The notes beneath the pieces were generated by a model. That model had not been told where the DNA came from, made no database searches, and saw only the letters and a list, made by a program, of their open reading frames with translations. The position numbers and the translations under genes were made by a program. From the NCBI RefSeq assembly GCF_024346755.1, contig NZ_AP024862.1, positions 558,001 through 622,000 of the forward strand: a DNA stretch of 64,000 nucleotides. Direction: 5' to 3'. The DNA comes from Vibrio aerogenes (lineage in GTDB: Bacteria; Pseudomonadota; Gammaproteobacteria; Enterobacterales; Vibrionaceae). This document shows, one piece after another, positions 27,400 to 34,862 of this stretch; the stretch's first letter is position 1, and the number at the start of each line of letters is the position of its first letter.

Positions 27400-27666
27400 A
27401 TGCCAGATTTAGTCAATTCAGCGATTACAGACTCAGTGACACAAGCAAATACGGAAGTACTGGGGGATGTACCGGCAACTGCGATGGGTAACCTGATGCT
27501 GAGCACCAGTCAGGCACTGAGCATTGCTGCTCAAAACCTGATCACCGCGCAGCAACAGGCCAATATCATGTGGCAGGCCGCCACCGTGCAGGGGATTAAT
27601 GCACTGATGAATACCGGAGAAGCTGTTACAGGGACAGTCTCTGAAGGCATCATCATGCGGCGGTAA
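27400..27666 (+). CDS. RebB-family R-body protein, copy 3
   Basis: 88 residues with the same length and frame as its neighbours. Distinctive changes are NTEVLGDVPATAMGNLML, SQALSIAAQNLITAQQQANI and the end EGIIMRR. ATCAATAAGGACCAAAATC precedes the start. The 44-bp spacer and codon-level divergence from copies 2 and 4 show that the duplication is not very recent. Confidence 0.9.
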   Translation: MPDLVNSAITDSVTQANTEVLGDVPATAMGNLMLSTSQALSIAAQNLITAQQQANIMWQAATVQGINALMNTGEAVTGTVSEGIIMRR

Positions 27667-27712
27667 CCCGTTATTTCCGCAACCGTAACTATCGATCAAT
27701 AAGGACAATATT

Positions 27713-27979
27713 ATGCCAGATACAGTCAATGGCGCGATTACAGACTCTGTAACGCAAGTGAATACCAAAGTTCTTGGTGATGTACCCGCAACCGCAATGG
27801 GAAATCTGATGATGAGTACCAGCCAGGCGCTGGGCATTGCGGCACAAAACCTGACCACAGGTCAGCAACAGGCGAATGTGATGTGGCAGGCCGCAACCGT
27901 TCAGGGCATCAATGCGCTGATGAACACCGGTGAAGCGGTGACAGGTAAGGTTTCCGGCAATATTATTGCTGGCCGGTAA
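27713..27979 (+). CDS. RebB-family R-body protein, copy 4
   Basis: 88 residues; core VNTKVLGDVPATAMGNLMMS, SQALGIAAQNLTTGQQQANV. It differs from the others in a lysine within the last stretch (GEAVTGKVSGNIIAGR). ATCAATAAGGACAATATT precedes the start. It is followed by a hairpin with T-run, so much transcription may stop here and the four copies would be made in excess over the downstream genes. Confidence 0.9.
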   Translation: MPDTVNGAITDSVTQVNTKVLGDVPATAMGNLMMSTSQALGIAAQNLTTGQQQANVMWQAATVQGINALMNTGEAVTGKVSGNIIAGR

Positions 27980-27990
27980 TCATGATTCAG

Positions 27991-28024
27991 AGTTCAGAGG
28001 GTGAAGCCTCTGAACTTCTTTTTC
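27991..28024 (+). terminator. Internal terminator or attenuator in the RebB operon
   Basis: Stem AGTTCAGAGG / CCTCTGAACT with 6-nt loop, then TCTTTTTC. It separates the four RebB genes from the accessory genes. Confidence 0.75.
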
Positions 28025-28074
28025 AGTCAGGTATATCTTTTTCAGTCAGGTATATCTTTTTCAGTCAGGTAAAA
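28018..28074 (+). repeat. Three tandem copies of a 19-bp unit
   Basis: CTTTTTCAGTCAGGTATAT at 28018-28036 and 28037-28055, with a third, partly changed copy at 28056-28074 that leads into the ribosome-binding site AAAAGGAG. Confidence 0.9.
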
Positions 28075-28085
28075 GGAGTCCGTTC

Positions 28086-28478
28086 ATGGGAGCAGGACAG
28101 GATCATTCACCAGAACCCGGTCAGGGTGATATCAAAAAGGACAGGGAACAAACGGCCAATATTGCTGATAAGTCACTGGCGCAGTCCGGCGCACTGGCTG
28201 TGCAGGATGCGGCGAACTCTTATCGCGATATGAATACCCTGTTGACAACGGCCAGCGGTGTCGCACTGGCGAACTTTATCGAAACCGGAGATGCACAGTA
28301 TCTCAAAGCATTAGATACGATCAATCATCAGGCTCAGGCATCAAAAAATAACTTTATCGATTTATATATGCAGGTCAATCAGGCCCGGCAGGGCAACCAG
28401 AAAAACAGCGATTTGGACAAAGCCGCCAAAAAAGAGGACGGTAATCCTGCAGAAACAGGAACAGTTGTTAAAGATTAA
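28086..28478 (+). CDS. Small helical protein of the Reb operon, possibly Reb-like
   Basis: 130 residues with AAAAGGAG before the ATG. Polar N-terminus, then a helical Ala-rich core (LAVQDAANSYRDMNTLLTTA, FIETGDAQYLKALDTINHQA) and a charged, disordered tail. The core has a composition like RebB but not its QQQAN motif. I cannot assign a family firmly. Known R bodies need non-structural helpers (RebC/RebD-type), and this may be one. Co-transcribed with the next genes (18-bp gap). Confidence 0.75.
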   Translation: MGAGQDHSPEPGQGDIKKDREQTANIADKSLAQSGALAVQDAANSYRDMNTLLTTASGVALANFIETGDAQYLKALDTINHQAQASKNNFIDLYMQVNQARQGNQKNSDLDKAAKKEDGNPAETGTVVKD

Positions 28479-28496
28479 TTATTTTGGAGAATAATC

Positions 28497-28811
28497 ATGG
28501 GAAATGAAACTCAGGTTGACGATGACTGTTTGCCGGAAAAACAATATGCGCCGGAAAACTATTCACTGGATATGGTCGATACGATTTTTGCAGATACGCT
28601 TTCCAGAGGCATGCAAAATGCGATTGTCTCCCAGCAAAATGCACAAATGGCGTCTTCCAGTGCCGTGACCAGTGCCTGTGCCCGGATTCTTCAGGCTCAA
28701 GCGAAAATTGCGGCAAAAAAAACTGAAGATGAAGCGCAAGACAAACCCGCAGAAGAGGGAGGCGTGAATAAACAGAATGTGTGTAAGAAAAAAAAGAGAC
28801 AGTGGCTGTAG
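28497..28811 (+). CDS. Divergent RebB-like protein
   Basis: 104 residues. Residues about 24-71 contain SRGMQNAIVSQQNAQMASSS followed by AVTSACARIL. This lines up with the AAQNL..GQQQANVM.QAATVQGINALM core of the 88-residue RebB copies, so a diverged RebB domain is likely. The tail is acidic and then strongly basic (CKKKKRQWL). TTTGGAGAATAATC precedes the start. Its last codons overlap the start of a 37-residue membrane protein. Confidence 0.7.
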   Translation: MGNETQVDDDCLPEKQYAPENYSLDMVDTIFADTLSRGMQNAIVSQQNAQMASSSAVTSACARILQAQAKIAAKKTEDEAQDKPAEEGGVNKQNVCKKKKRQWL

Positions 28812-28915
28812 CTTCCCCTGAAACTACCGCCAAACCACGATCAATGCATACACTGTTGGGACTCGGGCTGGTGCTTTCTCTGGTGCTGGTCAGCCTGAGT
28901 TCCCTGATCGTCTGA
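28802..28915 (+). CDS. 37-residue single-span membrane protein in the Reb operon
   Basis: Too short for routine gene calling. GTG at 28802 opens 37 codons: a polar start (VAVASPETTAKPRSMHT) followed by one hydrophobic span (LLGLGLVLSLVLVSLSSLIV) to the TGA. It overlaps the end of the upstream gene by 10 bp in another frame and lies 33 bp before the coiled-coil gene. Codon use and position support a real microprotein, perhaps a holin-like or membrane anchor part; function unknown. The internal ATG at 28844 is a possible start too. Confidence 0.5.
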   Translation: MAVASPETTAKPRSMHTLLGLGLVLSLVLVSLSSLIV

Positions 28916-28948
28916 CATCGGTGACATGCCAGACAAGGAAGAGGAAAT

Positions 28949-29341
28949 ATGATGACAGCCGGGCCGACGCAACCAACCAATGAACCAACAAATCACGCTG
29001 CCGATCGCGGGGAACATCCGCAGGAGCGGTCTGAACAGACAACACGGACAGATTCACACGAAGAATCCGGCCGCTATACACCCCGCAATGCATCACGGGT
29101 CTCCGGGATGAAACTGCCGGAGGTTGATTTTGAAGCTTTTCAGTCTTCATTGTATGAACAAATTAATACATTACACCAGCAGCTCATCGAGATGCGGGCG
29201 ACACAAGAAGCGCATCTGTCGGAATTGATGACACTGCAATCAGAGCAGAGAGACGCCCTGAACAGCATGTTTGGTCCGGCCGCTCAGTCTGCGGAAAATC
29301 ATCAGACCGGGGAGCCGGACACTGAACAGAATGATGGATGA
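28949..29341 (+). CDS. Coiled-coil protein closing the Reb operon
   Basis: 130 residues. N-terminal 50 are polar and probably disordered (many T, E, N, H). A coiled coil runs from about 60 to 105 (LYEQINTLHQQLIEMRATQE, LSELMTLQSEQRDALNSMF). The C-terminus is acidic. GGAAGAGGAAAT precedes the ATG. No family recognised. As the last gene before the operon terminator it may be an assembly or regulatory partner of the R-body subunits. Confidence 0.7.
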   Translation: MMTAGPTQPTNEPTNHAADRGEHPQERSEQTTRTDSHEESGRYTPRNASRVSGMKLPEVDFEAFQSSLYEQINTLHQQLIEMRATQEAHLSELMTLQSEQRDALNSMFGPAAQSAENHQTGEPDTEQNDG

Positions 29342-29383
29342 TCCCGGTGGCATGATGGCCGGGGTTTTGTTGCAAAAATTGAG

Positions 29384-29413
29384 AAAAAATCGCTGCACGC
29401 CGGCGATTTTTTT
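29384..29413 (+). terminator. Terminator of the RebB operon
   Basis: Stem AAAAAATCGC / GCGATTTTTT with 9-nt loop and T-run. Confidence 0.9.
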
Positions 29414-29551
29414 GTGCCTGGCGACTGTTTCACGGATTGCAGCAACCTTCACACTCAAGCGTATTTTGTTACATTTTTTTTTAACGTTGGATTGGCTGTT
29501 TTTCCAGCATTGTCCATGATTGATTATCAGGATAATTAACAGGCAGGCTTC

Positions 29552-30391
29552 ATGCGGTTTCAACATACGATTCAACCCAAAATGGTGATTATCGGCATTT
29601 ATTTGTTATTGTTCCCGTTTCTTTTATCTGCTCAGCCCACGCTGAAAATATCCTCTCCAAACGTGCCGCCCTTTGTGTATCAAAAAAGTATCCCATTTTA
29701 CGGATGCGGGCTCGGATGTGAAATTGTGCAAGAAGCGTTTCGGGCGGTATCACTTCAGTCTGAGGTTTATATTGTTCCCCTGACCCGTGCAGTCTGGTCA
29801 GTGATCGAAAACAAGAGCACGGCAAGTCTGGGTTTTTATCAGTGGTTTAAAGCCGAAGGTTTTGCTTCAGAGGTTGAAAAAGTCGATATTTTAGCCATGA
29901 ATCTGACGCTGTTTTATAAAAAAAAGCATTTTCCTGACGGATTTGAGTTTCATCAGTTTGCCGATTTATTGCCTTATACGATCAGCAGTGTCCGGGGCGG
30001 TGTTTTTACGGATGCTTATGAAAAGGCCGGCCTGAATGTGTCTTACAGTTCCCGGATTGAACAAAATATCATGAAACTGGAGGCAGAGCGGGTTGATCTG
30101 GCAGTGATTGCTGAATTGTCTGGCTGGCAAATTATCCGTGATCGGTATCCTGAACAAATCGATAGTTTTGCGACGATTGAAAATCCGGTGGCGACAGACT
30201 TCATGTCGGTGATGTTCAGAAAAGAAGATGAGCAGCTAAGAGCTGAATTTTTGCGGGGGTTGAAAACAATTGCCGCGAATGGCACCTACCAAATGATCAT
30301 GACAAAATATTATCAGCGTGCGGGCATAGATACCGGACGTATCCGCCAGGATATGCCTGAATATCTGAGGGTGCCCGAAGCAAAGCAATAA
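29552..30391 (+). CDS. Periplasmic solute-binding protein (SBP family 3-like)
   Basis: A 279-residue exported protein resembling the polar-amino-acid binding family that vibrios hold in many orphan copies. The signal peptide covers about 1-27 (VIIGIYLLLFPFLLSAQP). The mature protein starts LKISSPNVPPFVYQKSIPFY and includes CGLGCEIVQEAFRAV, VYIVPLTRAVWSVIENKSTA, YTISSVRGGVFTDAYEKAGL and the closing AEFLRGLKTIAANGTYQMIM. An unusual CGLGC pair may form a disulfide. No transporter is adjacent; a chemosensory or sensor-kinase partner is possible. Confidence 0.75.
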   Translation: MRFQHTIQPKMVIIGIYLLLFPFLLSAQPTLKISSPNVPPFVYQKSIPFYGCGLGCEIVQEAFRAVSLQSEVYIVPLTRAVWSVIENKSTASLGFYQWFKAEGFASEVEKVDILAMNLTLFYKKKHFPDGFEFHQFADLLPYTISSVRGGVFTDAYEKAGLNVSYSSRIEQNIMKLEAERVDLAVIAELSGWQIIRDRYPEQIDSFATIENPVATDFMSVMFRKEDEQLRAEFLRGLKTIAANGTYQMIMTKYYQRAGIDTGRIRQDMPEYLRVPEAKQ

Positions 30392-30457
30392 TTATTGATT
30401 TTAGACGGAAAACAGGATGCATCCGGAACAGCAGATATCCGGCGCATTCTGCCGGAA

Positions 30458-31027
30458 TTACCGGGCTTTAATCAGCCAGTAAACAAAGGTATTGACCGGG
30501 CGGATTTCCGTCTGGCTGATATATGGGTCTGATGGCTGAGTAATCCGATCTGTATTGAAAGTCTCATTCGTCGCCGAGATAGCACTGCCTGCAGGCGGGT
30601 CGGACGGCGTGACCATGCCGGAACCTTTATGTTGGTACGCATGCTGATGGTTAATGAGCGCATAATCCTGACGCGAACCGACCTGATTGGTGCCGCCATG
30701 TTTCGGGGCGGTCCGGTGTTCTGTACTACCGGAGAAGTGAGTGCCGTCATCCACACCTCTTAAAAATGTACCCTGATAATCCGGCACCGCAAAGGTTGTT
30801 TTGCCATCGCCGCCATAGCGGTTTTGCAGCGCAGCAAACAGCGCGGGATAGACGGCAATGTCGACGGTGGCTCCATTGCACAGTAGCCAGTCAAATGGCC
30901 GGGGCGTCTTGGAAGGATTCGTTTCTATCACACCGGCATAAGCAATCACAGCCCCGGCCGGGCTGAATGGGCAGGCTTGTGTCGCCGCAGACGACACCAC
31001 AATGCCGCTTTCCTGACTATCGTTCAT
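30458..31027 (-). CDS. Phage tail-collar domain protein
   Basis: 189 residues of the Tail_Collar type (PF07484), the tip region of phage tail fibres and of related secreted or particle-bound proteins. The signature is complete: GAVIAYAG, WLLCNGATV, LFAALQNRYGGDGKTTFAVP, DYQGTFLRGVDDG, and the C-terminal RPVNTFVYWLIKAR. No other tail gene is next to it. It overlaps the end of the 852-residue gene by 11 bp, with GGAGG upstream, so both are made together. Likely a receptor-binding or surface part of the accessory system. Confidence 0.9.
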   Translation of the reverse strand: MNDSQESGIVVSSAATQACPFSPAGAVIAYAGVIETNPSKTPRPFDWLLCNGATVDIAVYPALFAALQNRYGGDGKTTFAVPDYQGTFLRGVDDGTHFSGSTEHRTAPKHGGTNQVGSRQDYALINHQHAYQHKGSGMVTPSDPPAGSAISATNETFNTDRITQPSDPYISQTEIRPVNTFVYWLIKAR

Positions 31028-33575
31028 GGTCTAAATAATCCTCCAGATCCCGCTGATGGTCATCACCTAACACGGCCATGGTGGTTGGCAAAGTGATATA
31101 CCAGTCATGCCCCCGGTTATCCTGTTCAGACCGGGGCAGATTAAAGCGCTTATAGTCGGCTGTGATCGCTTCTGAATGGCGGTTCACCGGCGTGTATTGT
31201 TCTTCACCATGCCATATTTTCCCGGTATCGAGGAAGTATAAAAACCGCAGCACATGATTCTCCTGCACCGGGATATAGAGCCTCGCCTGCGTTGCTGTCA
31301 GAAAATCTTTCAGATACAACGGCGCATCTAAAGCGGCTACCAGTTCAGCCGTTGGTTTGAGTGTGTCCGGATCAGCCGGTGAACCGTTGTATAAAGCAAT
31401 ACAGAGATTTTCCCAGTCCAGTACGCTGCTGGCATACTGCTCGAAAGGCATGGGCTCATGGGGATAAGACAGATCATCACCGATTTTGTCCATCGCCTGA
31501 TGATAAAGCGCCATCATGCCCTGATGGATGACATAGTTTTTCATCAGCGAACGGGTCATCGGTGTTGCAGCGCGTTGCAGTAATTTTTCTGCCTCTTTCC
31601 GGCGTTGCAGATAAGTGTCGAGCTGCTTTTGGTAACCCGCTTGCAACGCCTGATACACATCAAACTGCCAGCGGGCAAATATTGAGGGCAGGCAGGTACA
31701 TTCTGCGCTGACCTGTATTGTATATTGCACGGGTAAGGCGGGTGAAGTCTCACTGCTGGCCGCAGGTGGTGTGGCCAAAACCGAAACCGGGATATCACCG
31801 CACTGTGGCGGTGTGTCTGCGCCCGGTTTTGCCGGGAATGTCCAGGTGCCGGAGGCGGATGTCCTGACTTGTCCGGCCACATTGACCTGATACTGATAAC
31901 CTTCAGCCGCAGACAGGCCGACTGTCACTTTCGTGGCCTGATAGCCATCCGGCACCGGCATCATCAGCGTTGTCGCCATTTTGTCACTGCTTTGAGTCAA
32001 TGACCGGACACAAGTCGCTGCCGGTGGCTGAGGCAGGTCTGAAACCTCAAACTGGACCGCCAGCGATAAATAGTCCGGACACATCGCGGGTTCTGGCGTT
32101 TTCGTTTTTGTCTTGCCTTTTGAGTTTGCAGCAGGGGTTGCAGAACAGTCTGGCTGAATGGCATGAAAGTCATTGACGCCGCATTCAGCCAGAGTTTGAG
32201 GTGGTTTCAGATTCACCAGCTCTTTCAGGCCGGCAAAATCACCCAGATCTGAACTCTCGACCGGGCAAATGATTTCAATCAACAGCCGGTTATAAGAAGA
32301 CGAGGACGTGACTTTATAGCGCTTATTCAGCCAGAAATAAAAGCCATTGATGATGTTTTGCGTCTGATTGGAGAATTCATGAGTGGATGTCTGTTCTCTT
32401 TGGAGAATGGATTGCTGTTCCCGGCGTTGATTGACATCTTTCACCGCACTGGCTTTACTTTCGGCCAGCACCTGCTGAATAAAATCTTCATGTTTATCTA
32501 CGCCGGTGCTCAGCGGTGTATCGGTGATGGTCCATCCGCCGGATGTATCGGATTGATTGCCGGGGTTGTATCCGGTTTTGTATTGATTAAATGCGGTTTC
32601 CTGCTGCTTTTTCGCCATCACCTGCTGAACATAGGTGCTTAAATCCTGATCCAGCTGATGCTGTTGGGTATCGTGTCCCTGACGATCGGTATCCTGATGA
32701 TGCTCGTGCTGATGGGTGTGGGTGACTTCTCTGGAGACATGGGTTCTTGTCTCTCCCGGTAACACGGTTTCGACCTTTTGTAACTCACCTGCCTCATAAC
32801 CGACCAGGCGATACCGGAACTGATTCAAAATCCCCAGTGCATAATAGCGGGCGCTTCCCGTCAGCGGTGTTGCGGTTGCCGCGGGGGATTGTGGGGGTTG
32901 AATAGATTGAGGCGTTTGCGTGGCATCGCTTTGAGCCGGAAGCGGGAAAATCGCATCAGGCAAAAGCACACTGGCATGCCACCAGAAGGATAACAGTGTA
33001 TCGTCTGCCGGTTGATTTTTTTGTTGGGCCTGATTGTAGCGCAACCCGATATGGATTTTACGCAGCAGGGACAGCAGCTGATCCAGCCAGGCATATTCGT
33101 AGTCAATCTGAATGACCAGCGCCAGCACGCTCCACCAGAGCGACTGCGTGAGCTGGCTGAGTTCCGTCTGGGTGACTTTTTGCTGGTCAACATTCACGAT
33201 GTCACCCAAGGCTTCAGCCTGTTCATGGGACGGCGTGTGTTCCAGCCGGAGGTTTACCAACGGATAAGACCAGACCGGCAACTGAGCCACCGATGCAATA
33301 TAGCAGGTCAGATCGCCCGGTTGGGCAGGCTGAGAAATAAAGTCAGCCGCCCATTTTTCGATTTCACCCCGGTTTCCTGCCTGTTTTGCTTTGGCCAAAT
33401 CTGTGAATGTTGGTGTGCTGGTCAGTGCGGCCGGGATCGTAATAAAGGCATTATTCACCATGGGTGGTGGTACATCCGGAACTTCACCCTGATGGAAATA
33501 GGGAAACAGATTCTGATAATCGGTTCTGACTTCGTTGCCGGTAAAACTATTCAGATAAGAGTGATCCTGAGTCAT
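31017..33575 (-). CDS. Large uncharacterised protein (852 residues)
   Basis: Translated from the ATG at 33575 (MTQDHSYLNSF, GAGAATC upstream); a longer frame from 33656 lacks a ribosome-binding site. No signal peptide. After an Ile/Val-rich N-terminus with Trp-rich helices, there is KVETVLPGETRTHVSREV followed by a His/Gln-rich coiled coil (about 280-430), then IINGFYFWLNKRYKVTSSSS and LLIEIICPV, a possible beta-sandwich and a helical C-terminal part. This order recalls large unknown proteins of other bacteria near tail-collar genes (my recollection, not a database match). It is coupled to the tail-collar gene and is a candidate structural or carrier protein. Confidence 0.75.
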   Translation of the reverse strand: MTQDHSYLNSFTGNEVRTDYQNLFPYFHQGEVPDVPPPMVNNAFITIPAALTSTPTFTDLAKAKQAGNRGEIEKWAADFISQPAQPGDLTCYIASVAQLPVWSYPLVNLRLEHTPSHEQAEALGDIVNVDQQKVTQTELSQLTQSLWWSVLALVIQIDYEYAWLDQLLSLLRKIHIGLRYNQAQQKNQPADDTLLSFWWHASVLLPDAIFPLPAQSDATQTPQSIQPPQSPAATATPLTGSARYYALGILNQFRYRLVGYEAGELQKVETVLPGETRTHVSREVTHTHQHEHHQDTDRQGHDTQQHQLDQDLSTYVQQVMAKKQQETAFNQYKTGYNPGNQSDTSGGWTITDTPLSTGVDKHEDFIQQVLAESKASAVKDVNQRREQQSILQREQTSTHEFSNQTQNIINGFYFWLNKRYKVTSSSSYNRLLIEIICPVESSDLGDFAGLKELVNLKPPQTLAECGVNDFHAIQPDCSATPAANSKGKTKTKTPEPAMCPDYLSLAVQFEVSDLPQPPAATCVRSLTQSSDKMATTLMMPVPDGYQATKVTVGLSAAEGYQYQVNVAGQVRTSASGTWTFPAKPGADTPPQCGDIPVSVLATPPAASSETSPALPVQYTIQVSAECTCLPSIFARWQFDVYQALQAGYQKQLDTYLQRRKEAEKLLQRAATPMTRSLMKNYVIHQGMMALYHQAMDKIGDDLSYPHEPMPFEQYASSVLDWENLCIALYNGSPADPDTLKPTAELVAALDAPLYLKDFLTATQARLYIPVQENHVLRFLYFLDTGKIWHGEEQYTPVNRHSEAITADYKRFNLPRSEQDNRGHDWYITLPTTMAVLGDDHQRDLEDYLDHER

Positions 33576-33805
33576 GATGATTCTCGTATGGTGACGGACA
33601 TAATTGAGATCGTAAGTTGTCAGGGGAAAGAGGGATTGGGGGATTTTCAGAGACATTCAGGGAAATCCGTGAAACTGCGCGAACCGGTCATGTGCTAACC
33701 AGTCATGTATTAACCGATAATGTATTAACCGATAATGTATTAACCGGTAAAAAAGGCCGGGATCGATGTGCCCGGCCAGAGCTATCAAAGAGCCTTCATC
33801 GCGGC
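33576..33805 (-). promoter_or_regulatory. Spacer with terminator and four 15-bp tandem repeats
   Basis: Units like TAATGTATTAACCGA lie at 33688-33702, 33703-33717, 33718-33732 and 33733-33747, upstream of the 852-residue gene. They may contribute to its promoter. Confidence 0.7.
33749..33777 (-). terminator. Terminator of the PatG-like pair
   Basis: On the reverse strand GGCCGGG-9 nt-CCCGGCC followed by six T. Confidence 0.9.
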
Positions 33806-34852
33806 TTAAAGCACATTGATATATGGCTCAAACTCACTCACCATAAACGGATATTCATTGGTGACATCAATAGTGGATGACCAGGATTCAATCACACTGG
33901 TTTTCTGATCCTGATAATTAAAAATGACACACACCAGCGTGCGCTCTCCGGCATAGTAAAGCCGGGCATCAATGCCCACCAGATGGACCGACTGACGCTG
34001 TGATTGCTGGCGTTGTTCATAGATTTTGCTGTAAAAGCCGGTGTCGTAGCACAGCAGATAGTTGAGCGCGCGTTCTTCATCTGTCATGCCCGCATTTTTC
34101 GCCAGCAGCAGGTAACTTTTGATCAGCTGTGCCATGCTGGTCTGCTGATTGTGCTGGTGGAAATAGCTGACCTGATCGGCAATGGTGGCCGGGTCGACCT
34201 GACAGAATTTATGAATCTGCAGCTGGCTCAATTGTCCTGCGTCGGGCATCACTGAACCGACGATGAGTGTATTGATAGTGGCATGACTGTCGTCATAGCC
34301 GGATTGTGGCGGTGGATTAAAGGTTCCCTGACCGGATGGCGGCGGGGCTTGTGTGTCATCCAGCGCATTAATCAGCTGCTGCATATTGTACTCGCTGGGA
34401 AGGAGCTGGTAGAGCGCATTGCTGTATTCATCTTCCAGCAGCCATTCCAGCTCCCGTGCCAGATAACGAAAATACCGGGAAGACAGCACGGTATTGATCA
34501 CGGTTAACATGTCATCTTTTGCCTGTGCGGCGGTCATGGGGGGCGGCGTTTGCGGGACCGGTACCGGCCAGAACGGTGCCAAACCGTTGATATAATCCAG
34601 AATGTCATGGGGATATTGTTTGATGACCTGAGCGGCGCACCGAAACTCCCGTTCAATTTGTGTATCCGGCCAGCGTGCGGATATCCGGCCTAACACGCAA
34701 ACATCATTTTCTAAGGCATGTAATCCAAAGGAGAAATCATTGCGCTGGCACTGAACGGGTTGCTGATTGATGTTCTGAACAATATTGCCGGTGATGGGAG
34801 ACGCCTGCACAGGCATGTATTTTCCGGATAAGGCTGAGAGAGACAAATTCAT
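33806..34852 (-). CDS. PatG C-terminal-domain-like protein 1
   Basis: 348 residues. The layout matches the C-terminal, non-protease half of the cyanobactin maturation protein PatG: VCVLGRISARWPDTQIEREF, then YFRYLARELEWLLEDEYSNA, LLPSEYNMQQLINAL, NTLIVGSVMP, and MTDEERALNYLLCYDTGFYS followed by CVIFNYQDQ and a final beta region (STIDVTNEYPFMVSEFEPYI). No subtilisin triad is present and no cyanobactin precursor or PatA is adjacent. Function unknown: in PatG this region is of unclear role. AAGGAGCCTCT precedes the ATG, 10 bp after the stop of its paralogue. A Pro-rich linker lies near residue 105. Confidence 0.75.
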   Translation of the reverse strand: MNLSLSALSGKYMPVQASPITGNIVQNINQQPVQCQRNDFSFGLHALENDVCVLGRISARWPDTQIEREFRCAAQVIKQYPHDILDYINGLAPFWPVPVPQTPPPMTAAQAKDDMLTVINTVLSSRYFRYLARELEWLLEDEYSNALYQLLPSEYNMQQLINALDDTQAPPPSGQGTFNPPPQSGYDDSHATINTLIVGSVMPDAGQLSQLQIHKFCQVDPATIADQVSYFHQHNQQTSMAQLIKSYLLLAKNAGMTDEERALNYLLCYDTGFYSKIYEQRQQSQRQSVHLVGIDARLYYAGERTLVCVIFNYQDQKTSVIESWSSTIDVTNEYPFMVSEFEPYINVL

Positions 34853-34862
34853 CAGAGGCTCC

